From Paenibacillus sp. XY044 (GTDB lineage Bacteria > Bacillota > Bacilli > Paenibacillales > Paenibacillaceae), in the NCBI RefSeq assembly GCF_002257645.1, contig NZ_NQMO01000006.1, forward strand, positions 248,001 to 312,000: a stretch of 64,000 bases of DNA. The letters run 5' to 3'. The translations under genes were made by a program, and so were the position numbers. Below the pieces are notes generated by a model. It made no database searches, was not told where the DNA came from, and saw only the letters and a list, made by a program, of their open reading frames with translations. This document shows positions 25,740 to 34,929 of the stretch, one piece after another (position 1 is the first letter of the stretch; the number at the start of each line of letters is the position of its first letter).

Positions 25740-26678
25740 ATGAGTACAGAAGAGCTGAAGATCGGAATCATCGGGCTGGACACGTCGCATGCGCCGCTCT
25801 TTGCGGAGCTGCTGAACAACCCGGATCATCCGCACCACGTGCGCGGAGGGAGAGTGACGGCTGCCTATCCGGGCGGATCGCCGGATTTTGAGCTGAGCAT
25901 CGGGCGGGTGGACAAATTTACCGCCGAAGTCAGAGACAACAGCGGCATTCCTATCGTTCACAGCATTCAGGAGGCAGCCGAAAGCGCCGATGCCATCCTG
26001 CTGCTCTCGGTGGATGGGCGCGTGCACCTGGAGCAGTTCCGGCAGGTAGCCCTTTATGGGAAGCCGGTCTTTATCGACAAGCCGTTTGCCGTCACGACCC
26101 GTGACGCCAAGGCCATCTATCGGCTGGCGCAGGAGCACGGGATTCCGCTCATGAGCTGTTCCTCCGTCCGCTGGTCGGAGGGCCTGGGCCGGGCACTGGA
26201 GTCAGCCGATAAGGGGAACATCATCGGCGTGGACGCCTACGGCCCCATGGAGCTGCAGCCGACGCAGCCGGGCTTTTATTGGTACGGCATTCATGCCGCC
26301 GATATGCTGTACCGCAGCATGGGCAAGGGGTGTAAGGAGGTCACGGTCACCACAAATGATGACCATGATCTGGCCGTAGGCGTATGGGGAGACGGTCGGG
26401 TCGGAACGCTGCGAGGCAACCGGAAGGGCAACCGCCGTTTCGGTGCGCTGGTTCACCGTGAGCAGGGGACCGACCATGTCGACGTGTATACGGACGGCAA
26501 ACCGTATTATGCCAGCATGATGGAAGAAGTGATCCACATGTTCCAAACGGGCGCCGCTCCGATTGATTTGACGGAGACGCTGGAGGTTATCGCGTTTCTG
26601 GAGGCGGCGAACGAAAGCCGGGAGACCGGTAAGACGGTGAAGCTGGATACGGGCATCAGCCCGGTGGCCAGCACCTAA
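25740..26678 (+). CDS. Gfo/Idh/MocA family oxidoreductase (second)
   Basis: A 312-residue, more divergent member. It opens LKIGIIGLDTSHAPLFAELL, so the usual GxGxxG is replaced by GLDTSH, a form seen in a subgroup of the family. DKPFAVTTRDAKAIYRLA preserves the KP region, and the middle FYWYGIHAADMLYR holds a conserved His. It starts 19 bases after the first dehydrogenase with only a modest ribosome site. The altered nucleotide loop raises the question whether it binds NAD(P) in the usual way. Confidence 0.85.
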   Translation: MSTEELKIGIIGLDTSHAPLFAELLNNPDHPHHVRGGRVTAAYPGGSPDFELSIGRVDKFTAEVRDNSGIPIVHSIQEAAESADAILLLSVDGRVHLEQFRQVALYGKPVFIDKPFAVTTRDAKAIYRLAQEHGIPLMSCSSVRWSEGLGRALESADKGNIIGVDAYGPMELQPTQPGFYWYGIHAADMLYRSMGKGCKEVTVTTNDDHDLAVGVWGDGRVGTLRGNRKGNRRFGALVHREQGTDHVDVYTDGKPYYASMMEEVIHMFQTGAAPIDLTETLEVIAFLEAANESRETGKTVKLDTGISPVAST

Positions 26679-26890
26679 TCTTGCCGCGTGCGCTCTCCCG
26701 GCGCACGGTGTAACAATTATGCCGCGTATCTATTCCGGCGGGGTGTGATGGCTGCTGCTTACGTCTATGACGTCTGGGCGAAGCGCCATGCGGAAGTCCC
26801 CAGGATACCTGGAACGCGCAGGAAGACGTTTGACGATCTGCTTTTGCATAGATGACGAATGATGGTGATGAAAGGAGGGAGACGGGGGAC

Positions 26891-27787
26891 ATGAGTGCTG
26901 CTTTTCAACTGGGCGTCATTACCGACGAAATTTCCCAGGACATCGACGATGCGATCCGGATTGCCCGCAGGTACGGGCTTGACGCGCTGGAGCTGCGCTC
27001 CGTAGACGGTGAGCAGCTGTACCGGCTGAGCGATTTGCGCATAGAGGAGATCGGTGCGGCCATCCGTGCGGCTGGCCTTAAGGTCAGCGGCTTATCCGCC
27101 CCGGTGTTCAAATGCAATCTTCGGAATGAAGAGGAAATAGCCGAACACCGGGAGACTTTGACCCGTTATGCGGATTTGGCGCAGCGGCTCGGCACCCGGT
27201 TTGTCCGCGGCTTCAGCTTCTGGGCCGACGGCCCGCTGGAGGAAGCGTTCGACGACATCGTCCGGGAATTAAAGAGCGTGGTGCCGATTCTGGAGAGACA
27301 TGGCGTCATTTACGCGCTGGAAGCGGACCCGGCTGTCTACGCCTCCAATGCAGCCAAAGCCGCTGCTTTGATCCGGGCGGTGGATTCTCCTTATATTCAA
27401 GGATTGTATGACCCCGGTAACGATCTGTGGGACCCGGACCGGGAGGTTCCTTACCCTGACGGCTACGAAGCTTTGAAGGGGCGGATCTGCCACATTCACC
27501 TGAAGGATGCGGTGAAGCAGGGAGATCATACCGAAGCGGTGGCGATCGGAAAAGGCCAGGTGGATTACGCAGGCCTGCTGCACCGCTTGGTGCAAGAGGG
27601 ATATGACGGCTATTTGGTGGTCGAGACCCATTACAGGCTCCAATCGAGCCTGACGGAAGAGCAGCTCAAGCGCCCGGCCGGATATGCTTTTTCCGAGGGA
27701 GGGGAAGAGGCGACCACTGACTGCCTGAATTCCTTGTTTGAGCTGCTGGAGCGGAGCTCCATTTCAATAAGCAAGAGCGGTTCATAA
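26891..27787 (+). CDS. Sugar phosphate isomerase/epimerase (AP-endonuclease-2-like TIM barrel)
   Basis: A 298-residue xylose-isomerase-like TIM barrel. Family features include GVITDEISQDIDDAIRIARRYG at the start, YALEADPAVYASNAAKAAALI with a metal-ligand Glu, LYDPGNDLWDP, and ICHIHLKDAVKQGDHTEAVAIGKGQVDYAG with His/Asp ligands near the end. ATG 26891 follows GGAGGGAG. The 212-base gap from the previous gene has no clear promoter. Isomerisation of the keto product made by a Gfo/Idh enzyme is a common pairing and is inferred here. Confidence 0.88.
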   Translation: MSAAFQLGVITDEISQDIDDAIRIARRYGLDALELRSVDGEQLYRLSDLRIEEIGAAIRAAGLKVSGLSAPVFKCNLRNEEEIAEHRETLTRYADLAQRLGTRFVRGFSFWADGPLEEAFDDIVRELKSVVPILERHGVIYALEADPAVYASNAAKAAALIRAVDSPYIQGLYDPGNDLWDPDREVPYPDGYEALKGRICHIHLKDAVKQGDHTEAVAIGKGQVDYAGLLHRLVQEGYDGYLVVETHYRLQSSLTEEQLKRPAGYAFSEGGEEATTDCLNSLFELLERSSISISKSGS

Positions 27788-27808
27788 TTCAATGGAGGAG
27801 GAATGATC

Positions 27809-28582
27809 ATGCCCAGTCCCCGTTTGGCGGAGAAAAAGTGGTGGAAGGACCGTCTTCAGGTCCGGCAGTACGCGTCGAGAGACGAAATGGGAAAGGCGGC
27901 GGCAGCCGATGTGTCCCAAGCAATGAAGGCGATCCTGGCGGACAGGGGCAGCCTGCGGATCGTGTTTGCCGCGGCTCCGTCGCAGAACGAGCTGCTGGAC
28001 TATCTCACAGCGGATAAAGACATCGAATGGAGCCGGGTGACCGCGTTTCACATGGACGAATATATCGGGCTGGACGAAGATGCTCCCCAGCGGTTCAGCA
28101 CTTTTCTAGATACCCGGCTGTTCTCCCGGGTCCGGCCGGGAACCGTCCATCTGATCGACGGTTCCGCCGATCCCGCCGCGGAGTGCGAACGGTATGCTGC
28201 GCTGCTGCAGGAGGCCCCGATCGACATCGTCTGCCTCGGCATTGGGGAGAACGGCCATTTAGCCTTTAACGATCCGCCGGTAGCCGATTTCAACGACCCG
28301 AAGACGGTAAAAATCGTCGAGCTCGATGACATGTGCCGGGAACAGCAGGTTCGGGACGGCTGCTTTGACCGGTTTCGGGAGGTGCCCGAAACGGCGATGA
28401 CGCTGACGATTCCTACGCTGCTTTCCGGCGGCCGTCTGTTCTGCATCGTGCCGGGCCCGACCAAGCGCAGCGCGGTGACGCAGACGCTGGAGGGACCGAT
28501 CACGACCGCCTGCCCGGCCTCCATTTTGCGGGAACACCCGAACTGTACACTATACCTGGATCGGGACTCGTATGGAGGCTGA
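27809..28582 (+). CDS. Glucosamine-6-phosphate deaminase-like protein
   Basis: A 257-residue NagB-family enzyme. AFHMDEYIGL holds the catalytic-site Asp, GIGENGHLAFNDP is the second signature, and late FCIVPGPTKRSAV binds substrate. The usual GG(S/T)TP phosphate loop near the N-terminus is replaced by FAAAPSQNELLDYL, so the true substrate may differ. ATG 27809 is eight bases after GGAGGAGG; ATG 27803 is too close. Its 3' end overlaps the NagA start, indicating coupled translation. The expected reaction converts an amino sugar phosphate to a keto sugar phosphate and ammonia. Confidence 0.85.
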   Translation: MPSPRLAEKKWWKDRLQVRQYASRDEMGKAAAADVSQAMKAILADRGSLRIVFAAAPSQNELLDYLTADKDIEWSRVTAFHMDEYIGLDEDAPQRFSTFLDTRLFSRVRPGTVHLIDGSADPAAECERYAALLQEAPIDIVCLGIGENGHLAFNDPPVADFNDPKTVKIVELDDMCREQQVRDGCFDRFREVPETAMTLTIPTLLSGGRLFCIVPGPTKRSAVTQTLEGPITTACPASILREHPNCTLYLDRDSYGG

Positions 28583-29837
28583 TCACCGCGGCATGGAACC
28601 TTCGGCGGCAGGCAGCCGTGACGCCCGGACCCGGCTGGAGGGTATTCATGCCCTGACCGGGGAGCATATCCGGCTCACCTTGGCAGGCGGAGTTATTGCC
28701 GGGTACGAAGTGCTCGGGACGCCGGAAGGGGCGGAGAGCCGGCGGGAGGCTGCGGCACAGATGGGCGAGCAAGATCTGCCCCTGATCGGACCGGGACTCG
28801 TGGATCTGCAGATCAACGGGTACGCGGGGCTGGATCTCAACACGCATCCGCTGCAGGCGGACACCGTCCGGCGGTTAAACGAGAGGCTGTGGGCGGAGGG
28901 CGTCACCTCTTATTTCCCCACGCTGATTACGAACAGCGACGAGGCGCTGCGAAGCGGGCTCGGCACGATTGCCGAAATGTGCGAATCGGGCGATCACAAT
29001 ATGGCGGGAATTCATTTGGAGGGACCGTTTATCTCCCCGGAAGACGGGCCTAGAGGGGCTCATGACGCCAGGTATGTAAGGGCGCCGGACTGGGAGCTGT
29101 TCCAGTCCTGGCAGGAGGCTGCCGGAGGACGGATCCGGATCGTCACGGTTTCGCCGGAGTGGCCGGAGGCCGTGGATTTCATCGAGCGCTGCACCGATAG
29201 CGGCGTGCTGGTCTCGATCGGCCACACCGCGGCAAGCTCGGCCCAGATCCAGGCGGCTGTCCAAGCCGGGGCGCGCATGTCGACGCATCTGGGCAATGGC
29301 GCCCACCCGGTGCTGCCCCGCCACCCGAATTACATATGGGATCAGCTGGCGGAGGAGCCTTTGTGGGCGAGCGTGATTGCGGACGGCTTCCACCTGCCGG
29401 ACGCTTTTCTCCGCGTCGCCGCCAAGGTCAAGGGAGAGCGGCTGATCCTGGTCAGCGATGCCGTCAGCTTCGGCGGAATGCCGCCCGGCACGTACGACAC
29501 GCATATCGGCGGACGCGTGACGCTGACGCCGGCAGGGCGGCTGCACCTGGCTGGGCAGCCCGCGCTGCTTGCGGGCTCGGCGCTGCCAATGACCGCCGGC
29601 ATCGCGCACCTCGCGGGGCGGGGCATCGCCAGCCTCGGCGAGGCGTGGGCGATGGCCTCGGTCCGCCCCGCGAGCCTGCTCGGCCTGCCCGCGGCCCAGG
29701 GACTTGCGCCCGGCGCGCCCGCGGACGTGGCGCTCTTCACGAAGGATACGGCGGGCATCCGCATCCTTCGCACCTACAAGCGCGGGCAGTTGCAGTACGA
29801 CGCCAGCGATGCGCAAGACGCCGGCTTCACGCGGTAA
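28572..29837 (+). CDS. nagA: N-acetylglucosamine-6-phosphate deacetylase
   Basis: A 421-residue amidohydrolase. Motifs in order: GLVDLQINGYAGLDLNT, GIHLEGPF (metal Glu), VSIGHTAASS (metal His), MSTHLGNGAHP (metal His; the usual LFNAM is changed to LGNGA), VIADGFHLPD and ILVSDAVSFGG (catalytic Asp). The enzyme removes the acetyl group from an N-acetyl hexosamine 6-phosphate ahead of the NagB-like step. ATG 28572 overlaps the upstream stop by 11 bases; ATG 28593 is an alternative. The C-terminal quarter is very GC-rich, like the repeat that follows. Confidence 0.9.
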   Translation: MEADHRGMEPSAAGSRDARTRLEGIHALTGEHIRLTLAGGVIAGYEVLGTPEGAESRREAAAQMGEQDLPLIGPGLVDLQINGYAGLDLNTHPLQADTVRRLNERLWAEGVTSYFPTLITNSDEALRSGLGTIAEMCESGDHNMAGIHLEGPFISPEDGPRGAHDARYVRAPDWELFQSWQEAAGGRIRIVTVSPEWPEAVDFIERCTDSGVLVSIGHTAASSAQIQAAVQAGARMSTHLGNGAHPVLPRHPNYIWDQLAEEPLWASVIADGFHLPDAFLRVAAKVKGERLILVSDAVSFGGMPPGTYDTHIGGRVTLTPAGRLHLAGQPALLAGSALPMTAGIAHLAGRGIASLGEAWAMASVRPASLLGLPAAQGLAPGAPADVALFTKDTAGIRILRTYKRGQLQYDASDAQDAGFTR

Positions 29838-30085
29838 CGCCTGCACCACGCACCACGGCCGTTCCACCCGATTACGCCTGCACCACGCGCCATGGCCTCA
29901 GCACGATGACGCCCGCGCGATGCCGGCTACCACTCTACCCGATGACACCAGCACTACACGCCATGGCCTCCGCCCGGTGACGCCCACGCGATGCGCGATG
30001 CACTGCCCCCACGATGATGCCCACACCACACACCGTGGCCATCTCCACCCGATGATGTCCTCACCTCGCACCATACCCCCAATCC
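29837..30085. repeat. Degenerate tandem repeat, about 35-38 bp, seven units
   Basis: Units start at about 29837, 29874, 29909, 29945, 29980, 30017 and 30055. They share ACGCC(T/C)GCAC.. at the left, CC(A/G)(T/C)GGCC in the middle and CC(C/A)(G/C)GATG at the right. Lengths 37, 35, 36, 35, 37 and 38 do not keep a codon frame. The array begins exactly at the NagA stop codon. Confidence 0.6.
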
Positions 30086-30151
30086 ACGCACCACGGGCGC
30101 ATCGCAACCAATAGTCAGCCCGAAGCGTAGCGCGGGCTAACCAAAACATAA

Positions 30152-30186
30152 CCCCCACCCGGATACGCAGACCGGGTGGGGGTTTT
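30152..30186 (+). terminator. Rho-independent terminator of the amino sugar operon
   Basis: A perfect 11-bp stem CCCCCACCCGG / CCGGGTGGGGG around a nine-base loop is followed by TTTT. Confidence 0.85.
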
Positions 30187-30323
30187 ACTTTACCCACATG
30201 TGATGGCGGCAGGCGCTGCTGAGGGTCGACGGCCTTTCATGCCATTAATTTTTAATCAACGTAACTCCAACCTCGACCCAGCGGAGTGGACGGAATCGAT
30301 CTGGAGAAGCGGAGCGGTCGCCT

Positions 30324-30376
30324 TTGTCTTTGGATTTCACCCTTGTTATGTTGCCGGTAAAGAAATCCAAAGACAA
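30324..30376. repeat. 15-bp perfect inverted repeat
   Basis: TTGTCTTTGGATTTC (30324-30338) is repeated inverted at 30362-30376 around a 23-base loop; weaker complementarity extends on both sides. There is no T-tract. It lies in the gap 30187-30513, which has no supported gene. Confidence 0.6.
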
Positions 30377-30513
30377 CAGCGATCGGAAGAACGATCCGTA
30401 CACGGAGCGCCAACGCGAGCGCCGATGTATCAGCTTTGTTATGAGATGTCACTTTAACGGACGCTAGCTTGCTACCACGCTACCCGCCCCCAGCCTGCCC
30501 GCCATCAATCCCC

Positions 30514-32790
30514 CTACGACGCATATTTTCGCCGATACTCCCCAGGCGTAATCCCCGCATGCCGCTTGAACATGCGGATGAACGAGTTCACGTTGCGGTA
30601 GCCGACCCGGGCCGCCACATCCTGGATGCGCAGATCCAGGTTCTGCAGAAGCTCCTTAGCGGTCCGGATACGCAGGTCGTTCAGGTAGTCGCTGAAATTG
30701 ACGCCTGTCTTCTCTTTGAAATACGTCGACAGATAGCCGGACGTAATGTTCAGCTTGTCGGCCATCATGTCGAGGTTGATGTCCTCCTCCAGATTCGTGC
30801 ACATATACTCCGTCACAAATGACGTGATCGGATCATGCTCCTCCGTCTTGCGCCGGATTCCTTGCAGCACGGGGTGCAGCAGGTCCTCGAACCAGCGCTC
30901 GTACTGCGCCCGGCAGTAGAAGCGCCGGGTCTCATCGAGCGCCGGGCGCCCGTCGGTATCGCCCGATGCGGCCGGGGGAAGCTGGCGCAGCGCCTTATCC
31001 AGCTCGCCGGCTACGTCTTTGGCGAACTGCCGGTAGTCACTGGCCGCCGCCTGCTTCTTCTCGAGCTGGTCCAGGCTGCGCCGGACCCACTCCTGCATGC
31101 CTTCTTCGCTGCCGCTCATCAGGCGGGTCTGGAACTCCTGCTCCCACATCGCTTTGAGGTAGCGTTCGCTCCGAGCTCCTCCGTCAGCAGGGGAGTCCTG
31201 GCGAATCCACTGCGTTTCATCCACCAGACGGCGCAGCTTCAGGCGTTCTTTGACCTGCTCATACGCGGCCGTGAAGTCCGCCCCCGCCGGCTGAACGGCT
31301 CCATAGGCCATCGTGACGAGATAGCTCTCGCGGTCCACGGAGAATACCTGCAGCAGCCGCTGCATGTATGGAGTAAGATCCGCCTCCGGATCGGGCAGGA
31401 ACAACAGCGTCAGAATCTGGTGGGGCTCGGTCTGAATCGTTACGGCGTCAGGAAATGCCTGCCGCCATACATTGTCGACGTACACGCGGAGGTAGTAAGA
31501 CCCTTTTCCGGTTTTCTGCTGAAAATGCGCGAAGTCCTCCTTGAACAGCACCTGGTAGACCACCACCACGTAAGGCAGGCTCGTATCGGTCAGCTCCTGG
31601 ATTTCCTTCAGATTCATATGGATGTTCTTTAGCTTGTTGGTGTAGGCGTAATGCCGGAGCATGGAGTTTTTGCGTGCCAGGTCGTGCGAAATGCTTTGGT
31701 GGGAAATGCGCATTTGGTGCATTTTTCGCGTGATCAGCTCAATTTCGCGTACGGGCTCATGATCTGTGCCGCTGCCGGCATCGGCTTCGTAGCCCTTCAG
31801 CTCGTCGACGATCAGCCGGATCGGCTGATGCATGCGCCGGCTGAACAGGAAGGTCAGCACGATCAGGACGCCGACGATCGCGAGCAGCGACAGCAGGATC
31901 AGGTTCAGGTTGAGAAGCTGGCCTGAGATGCTCTGGACCGGAACGCGGCTGACATAAGTGAAGCCCGTGCCGGCCCCTTTTTTATAGAAATAATAATAAT
32001 CCTTCGTTTGCATATAGGAACGTTCCGGGTCGAATGAGGTGACCAGGCCCGATGCCATGTCGGACGATGTTTGGTAGAGCGGCTGCCCGTCAGCACTCAG
32101 AATATAAAACTGGTCGCTGATCGATACGTGCAGGTTCTGCGACAGTTTCTGGGCATCGATCATGACGATGAAGTACATGTCGCGGTAAGGCATCATTTTA
32201 ATGACCATGGGCATCAGCACGCCTTTAGACGCGGTATGGCCCGCCGTGTTCTCGCTAAAGGCGGCAGCTGGAAATACGCGGTAGGCGTACGATTCGTCAA
32301 ACTGGCGGTCCCAAAACTCCGGCGGGTAGGAAGGACTGGTGTAATACGTGCCGAACATGGCTTTAGCGCTGCTTGTCCCGTCCTTCTCGATTACGTAGGC
32401 GTCGCTGCGGAAGTCAATAATAAGGTTGTCAAAATAAAGGAAGGGATTCGTGTAAAGCCGTTTCATCTCGGCAATGACGTCGTTGACGTAGCCGTAAGCC
32501 TTGTTGACCCTGGCATGCCGGAGCAAATTGATGTGGGTCGTCCAGAGGCTGTTCTGGTTCAGACCTAGCACCATTTCCCGTGTCAGCCGAAAATGATCTT
32601 CGTAGCCATCCACCGCATGATTAATACTCAGCTCGTTATACTTGACGATCTCCTGGTGGATCTGGCGCTTTAAATAGAAAAAGGAAACCAGGTTGAAGGC
32701 GGCAAGAAGAAAGATGACGGCCAGAAATCCAAGCAGCAATTTCGTGAAAAGCGTCGTATACCCCAGTTTTTTCGTCAGGATGAGTGACAT
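30514..32790 (-). CDS. Membrane-bound AraC-type regulator (YesS/YtdP-like)
   Basis: A 758-residue one-protein sensor and regulator. A first transmembrane helix lies at about 10-35, followed by an extracellular sensing region of about 250 residues, a second helix at about 290-312, a cytoplasmic linker with HAMP-like character, and a C-terminal AraC double helix-turn-helix (about 655-755; NLDMMADKLNITSGYLSTYFKEKTG). ATG 32790 is set by GGAGGTG upstream on the minus strand; the longer frame to 32859 lacks a site. It is divergent from the LplB/LplC/binding-protein operon, the standard arrangement in which such regulators activate the transporter. Confidence 0.92.
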   Translation of the reverse strand: MSLILTKKLGYTTLFTKLLLGFLAVIFLLAAFNLVSFFYLKRQIHQEIVKYNELSINHAVDGYEDHFRLTREMVLGLNQNSLWTTHINLLRHARVNKAYGYVNDVIAEMKRLYTNPFLYFDNLIIDFRSDAYVIEKDGTSSAKAMFGTYYTSPSYPPEFWDRQFDESYAYRVFPAAAFSENTAGHTASKGVLMPMVIKMMPYRDMYFIVMIDAQKLSQNLHVSISDQFYILSADGQPLYQTSSDMASGLVTSFDPERSYMQTKDYYYFYKKGAGTGFTYVSRVPVQSISGQLLNLNLILLSLLAIVGVLIVLTFLFSRRMHQPIRLIVDELKGYEADAGSGTDHEPVREIELITRKMHQMRISHQSISHDLARKNSMLRHYAYTNKLKNIHMNLKEIQELTDTSLPYVVVVYQVLFKEDFAHFQQKTGKGSYYLRVYVDNVWRQAFPDAVTIQTEPHQILTLLFLPDPEADLTPYMQRLLQVFSVDRESYLVTMAYGAVQPAGADFTAAYEQVKERLKLRRLVDETQWIRQDSPADGGARSERYLKAMWEQEFQTRLMSGSEEGMQEWVRRSLDQLEKKQAAASDYRQFAKDVAGELDKALRQLPPAASGDTDGRPALDETRRFYCRAQYERWFEDLLHPVLQGIRRKTEEHDPITSFVTEYMCTNLEEDINLDMMADKLNITSGYLSTYFKEKTGVNFSDYLNDLRIRTAKELLQNLDLRIQDVAARVGYRNVNSFIRMFKRHAGITPGEYRRKYAS

Positions 32791-33009
32791 CTCTTGAACA
32801 CCTCCGGCAATGTGGGCTCTGTTACCTATATCATAAGATTTATTTTCGCGTTCAAACAATATTCACCTTTTCGGGTATCTCTACAATCTTCCGGCTGACC
32901 CCGGAAAAAGGGGATATCTTCACAAACGTGCTGATTTATTTAAGGGGAACGGTTCAAGTATGATTCGGGTACAGGGTTATCGAGCCCATGACCAAAGAGG
33001 GAGGTGCGC

Positions 33010-34008
33010 ATGTGGGTGAAACAAGCACGATCGGAAGTGTCCGGACTGGTTGAAGCCGGCCTGCCGGGCCTGAACGTAAATCGCCGCAGAGGCATGAGCA
33101 TGCAGAGCAGGCTGAAGCGTGCCTGGAGACGAAGCAGATACTTATGGCTGCTGTTTCTCCCGTGCCTGCTGTATTACGCGGTCTTTAAGTACGCACCAAT
33201 GTTCGGCCTTGTCATTACGTTTAAAAACTACAATGTATTCAAGGGCATTTGGGCGAGCGATTGGGTGGGCTTCAAGTATTACCGGATGTTTTTCGAGAAC
33301 CCCGATTTCTGGGTGCTGATGAAAAACACGGTGCTGCTCGGGGTCTACAAGCTGGTCTTCGGCTTCCCGGCGCCCATCATTCTGGCCCTGCTGCTGAATG
33401 AAGTCCGGAATGCCGTGCTCAAAAAATGGGTGCAGACCGTCAGCTACCTACCGCATTTCATTTCCAACGTCATCGTGGCCAGCATGGTGATCATGTTCCT
33501 GTCCCCGAACGGCGGGATCGTCAATGAACTGATTACCTCACTCGGCTTCAAGCCGGTCAATTTCATGATGGAGCCGGGATGGTTCCGGCCGGTCTATGTC
33601 CTGTCGGAAATCTGGCAGCACATCGGATGGGAGACGATTATTTTCCTGGCGGCGCTGACTGCGGTCGATCCGCAGCTGTATGAAGCGGCCAGCATCGATG
33701 GGGCGAACCGGTGGCGGAAGCTGTGGCATGTGACGCTGCCCGGCATTGCGCCGACTATCATGATCATCCTGATCCTCGATATCGGGAAGGTGCTGGAGAT
33801 CGGATTTGAAAAAGTCTTCCTGATGTATAACCCCGCCATATACGACACGGCGGATATTATCAGCACGTACGTGTACCGGGTCGGGATGGAGCAGGGGAAC
33901 TTCAGCTACGCCTCTTCCATCGATCTGTTCATGGGGGTTATCAGCTTTATCTTTATTTTTACGGCGAACTTTATCAGCCGCAGACTGGGGGGGACCAGCC
34001 TATGGTAA
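33010..34008 (+). CDS. ABC transporter permease (LplB-like)
   Basis: A 332-residue permease of the LplB/YteP type used for pectin- or xylan-derived oligosaccharides. After a basic N-terminal tail come about six helices beginning YLWLLFLPCLLYYAVFKYAPMFG, and the EAA loop is YEAASIDGANRWRKLWHVTLPG. ATG 33010 follows GGGAGGT by four bases; the GTG at 33004 overlaps that site. It overlaps the next permease by seven bases. No ATPase is encoded nearby, so a shared MsmX-type ATPase is inferred. Confidence 0.92.
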   Translation: MWVKQARSEVSGLVEAGLPGLNVNRRRGMSMQSRLKRAWRRSRYLWLLFLPCLLYYAVFKYAPMFGLVITFKNYNVFKGIWASDWVGFKYYRMFFENPDFWVLMKNTVLLGVYKLVFGFPAPIILALLLNEVRNAVLKKWVQTVSYLPHFISNVIVASMVIMFLSPNGGIVNELITSLGFKPVNFMMEPGWFRPVYVLSEIWQHIGWETIIFLAALTAVDPQLYEAASIDGANRWRKLWHVTLPGIAPTIMIILILDIGKVLEIGFEKVFLMYNPAIYDTADIISTYVYRVGMEQGNFSYASSIDLFMGVISFIFIFTANFISRRLGGTSLW

Positions 34009-34892
34009 GGGCAGGGGAAGTTCGCGGCAGCCGCAGGATCAGCCTGTTTACCATCGTCAATATGCTGATTCTGCTCGGTGTCGCGGCCGTGACGCTGTAT
34101 CCGTTCGTTTACATGCTTGCGGTTTCGCTCAGCGGGGACGTGTACGTCATGAAGGGAGAAGTGACGCTGTGGCCGAAAGGCTTTAATCTCCGGATGTACG
34201 ATCTGGTGCTGGGAGACCCGAAAATCTGGTCGGCCTACCGGAACACAATCATCTACACCGCGGTGGGCACGGCGATCGCGATGATCATTACCTCAATGGG
34301 CGCCTATGCGCTGTCCCGCAGCGACATGACGTTTCACAAGGGCTTTACGCTTTTGATCGTGTTCACGATGTTTTTCAGCGGGGGCATGATCCCGACGTTT
34401 CTTGTAGTCCGCTCGCTCGGGCTGGTCGATACGATCTGGGGCATGGTGCTCCCGGGAGCGGTCAGCACGTGGAATCTCATTCTGATGCGGACGTTCTTCA
34501 GCGGCATTCCGAAGGAGCTGGAGGAATCGGGAAGGATAGACGGACTAAACGACATCGGTATCTTCTTCCGCATTATCGTGCCGTTATCCAAGCCGGTGTT
34601 CGCTACGATCTCATTGTTCTATGCGGTAGGCATCTGGAACAACTTCATGAATCCGCTGCTGTATTTACGCAATCCCGACCTGTTTCCGCTTCAGGTCATC
34701 CTGCGCAATCTCGTGCTGGCCGGAAGCGTCAGCTCCGGGCAGGTGACGCAGATCGGCGGGGACAACATGGTGGTCGAGGATTCGCTGAAGTTTGCAACGA
34801 TCATGGTATCCACCATTCCGATCCTGATCATATATCCGTTCGTCCAGAAATATTTTGTGAAAGGATCGATGATCGGTGCGGTGAAGGGATAA
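34002..34892 (+). CDS. Carbohydrate ABC transporter permease (LplC/YtcP-like)
   Basis: A 296-residue partner permease with six helices. LYPFVYMLAVSLSGDVYVMKGEVTLWP is the hallmark N-terminal region, and the EAA loop is EESGRIDGLNDIGIFFRIIVP. The C-terminus VQKYFVKGSMIGAVKG fits the LplC family. It overlaps the upstream permease and lies 37 bases before the binding-protein gene. Confidence 0.93.
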   Translation: MVRAGEVRGSRRISLFTIVNMLILLGVAAVTLYPFVYMLAVSLSGDVYVMKGEVTLWPKGFNLRMYDLVLGDPKIWSAYRNTIIYTAVGTAIAMIITSMGAYALSRSDMTFHKGFTLLIVFTMFFSGGMIPTFLVVRSLGLVDTIWGMVLPGAVSTWNLILMRTFFSGIPKELEESGRIDGLNDIGIFFRIIVPLSKPVFATISLFYAVGIWNNFMNPLLYLRNPDLFPLQVILRNLVLAGSVSSGQVTQIGGDNMVVEDSLKFATIMVSTIPILIIYPFVQKYFVKGSMIGAVKG

Positions 34893-34929
34893 CTGTGATG
34901 TTCCAATATTGATCAAAGGGGCGAAACGA

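Noticed and set aside
29336..30114. Plus-strand genes in the nagA 3' end and the repeat
   Set aside because: Frames depend on the repeat and on high GC; unit length is not a codon multiple.
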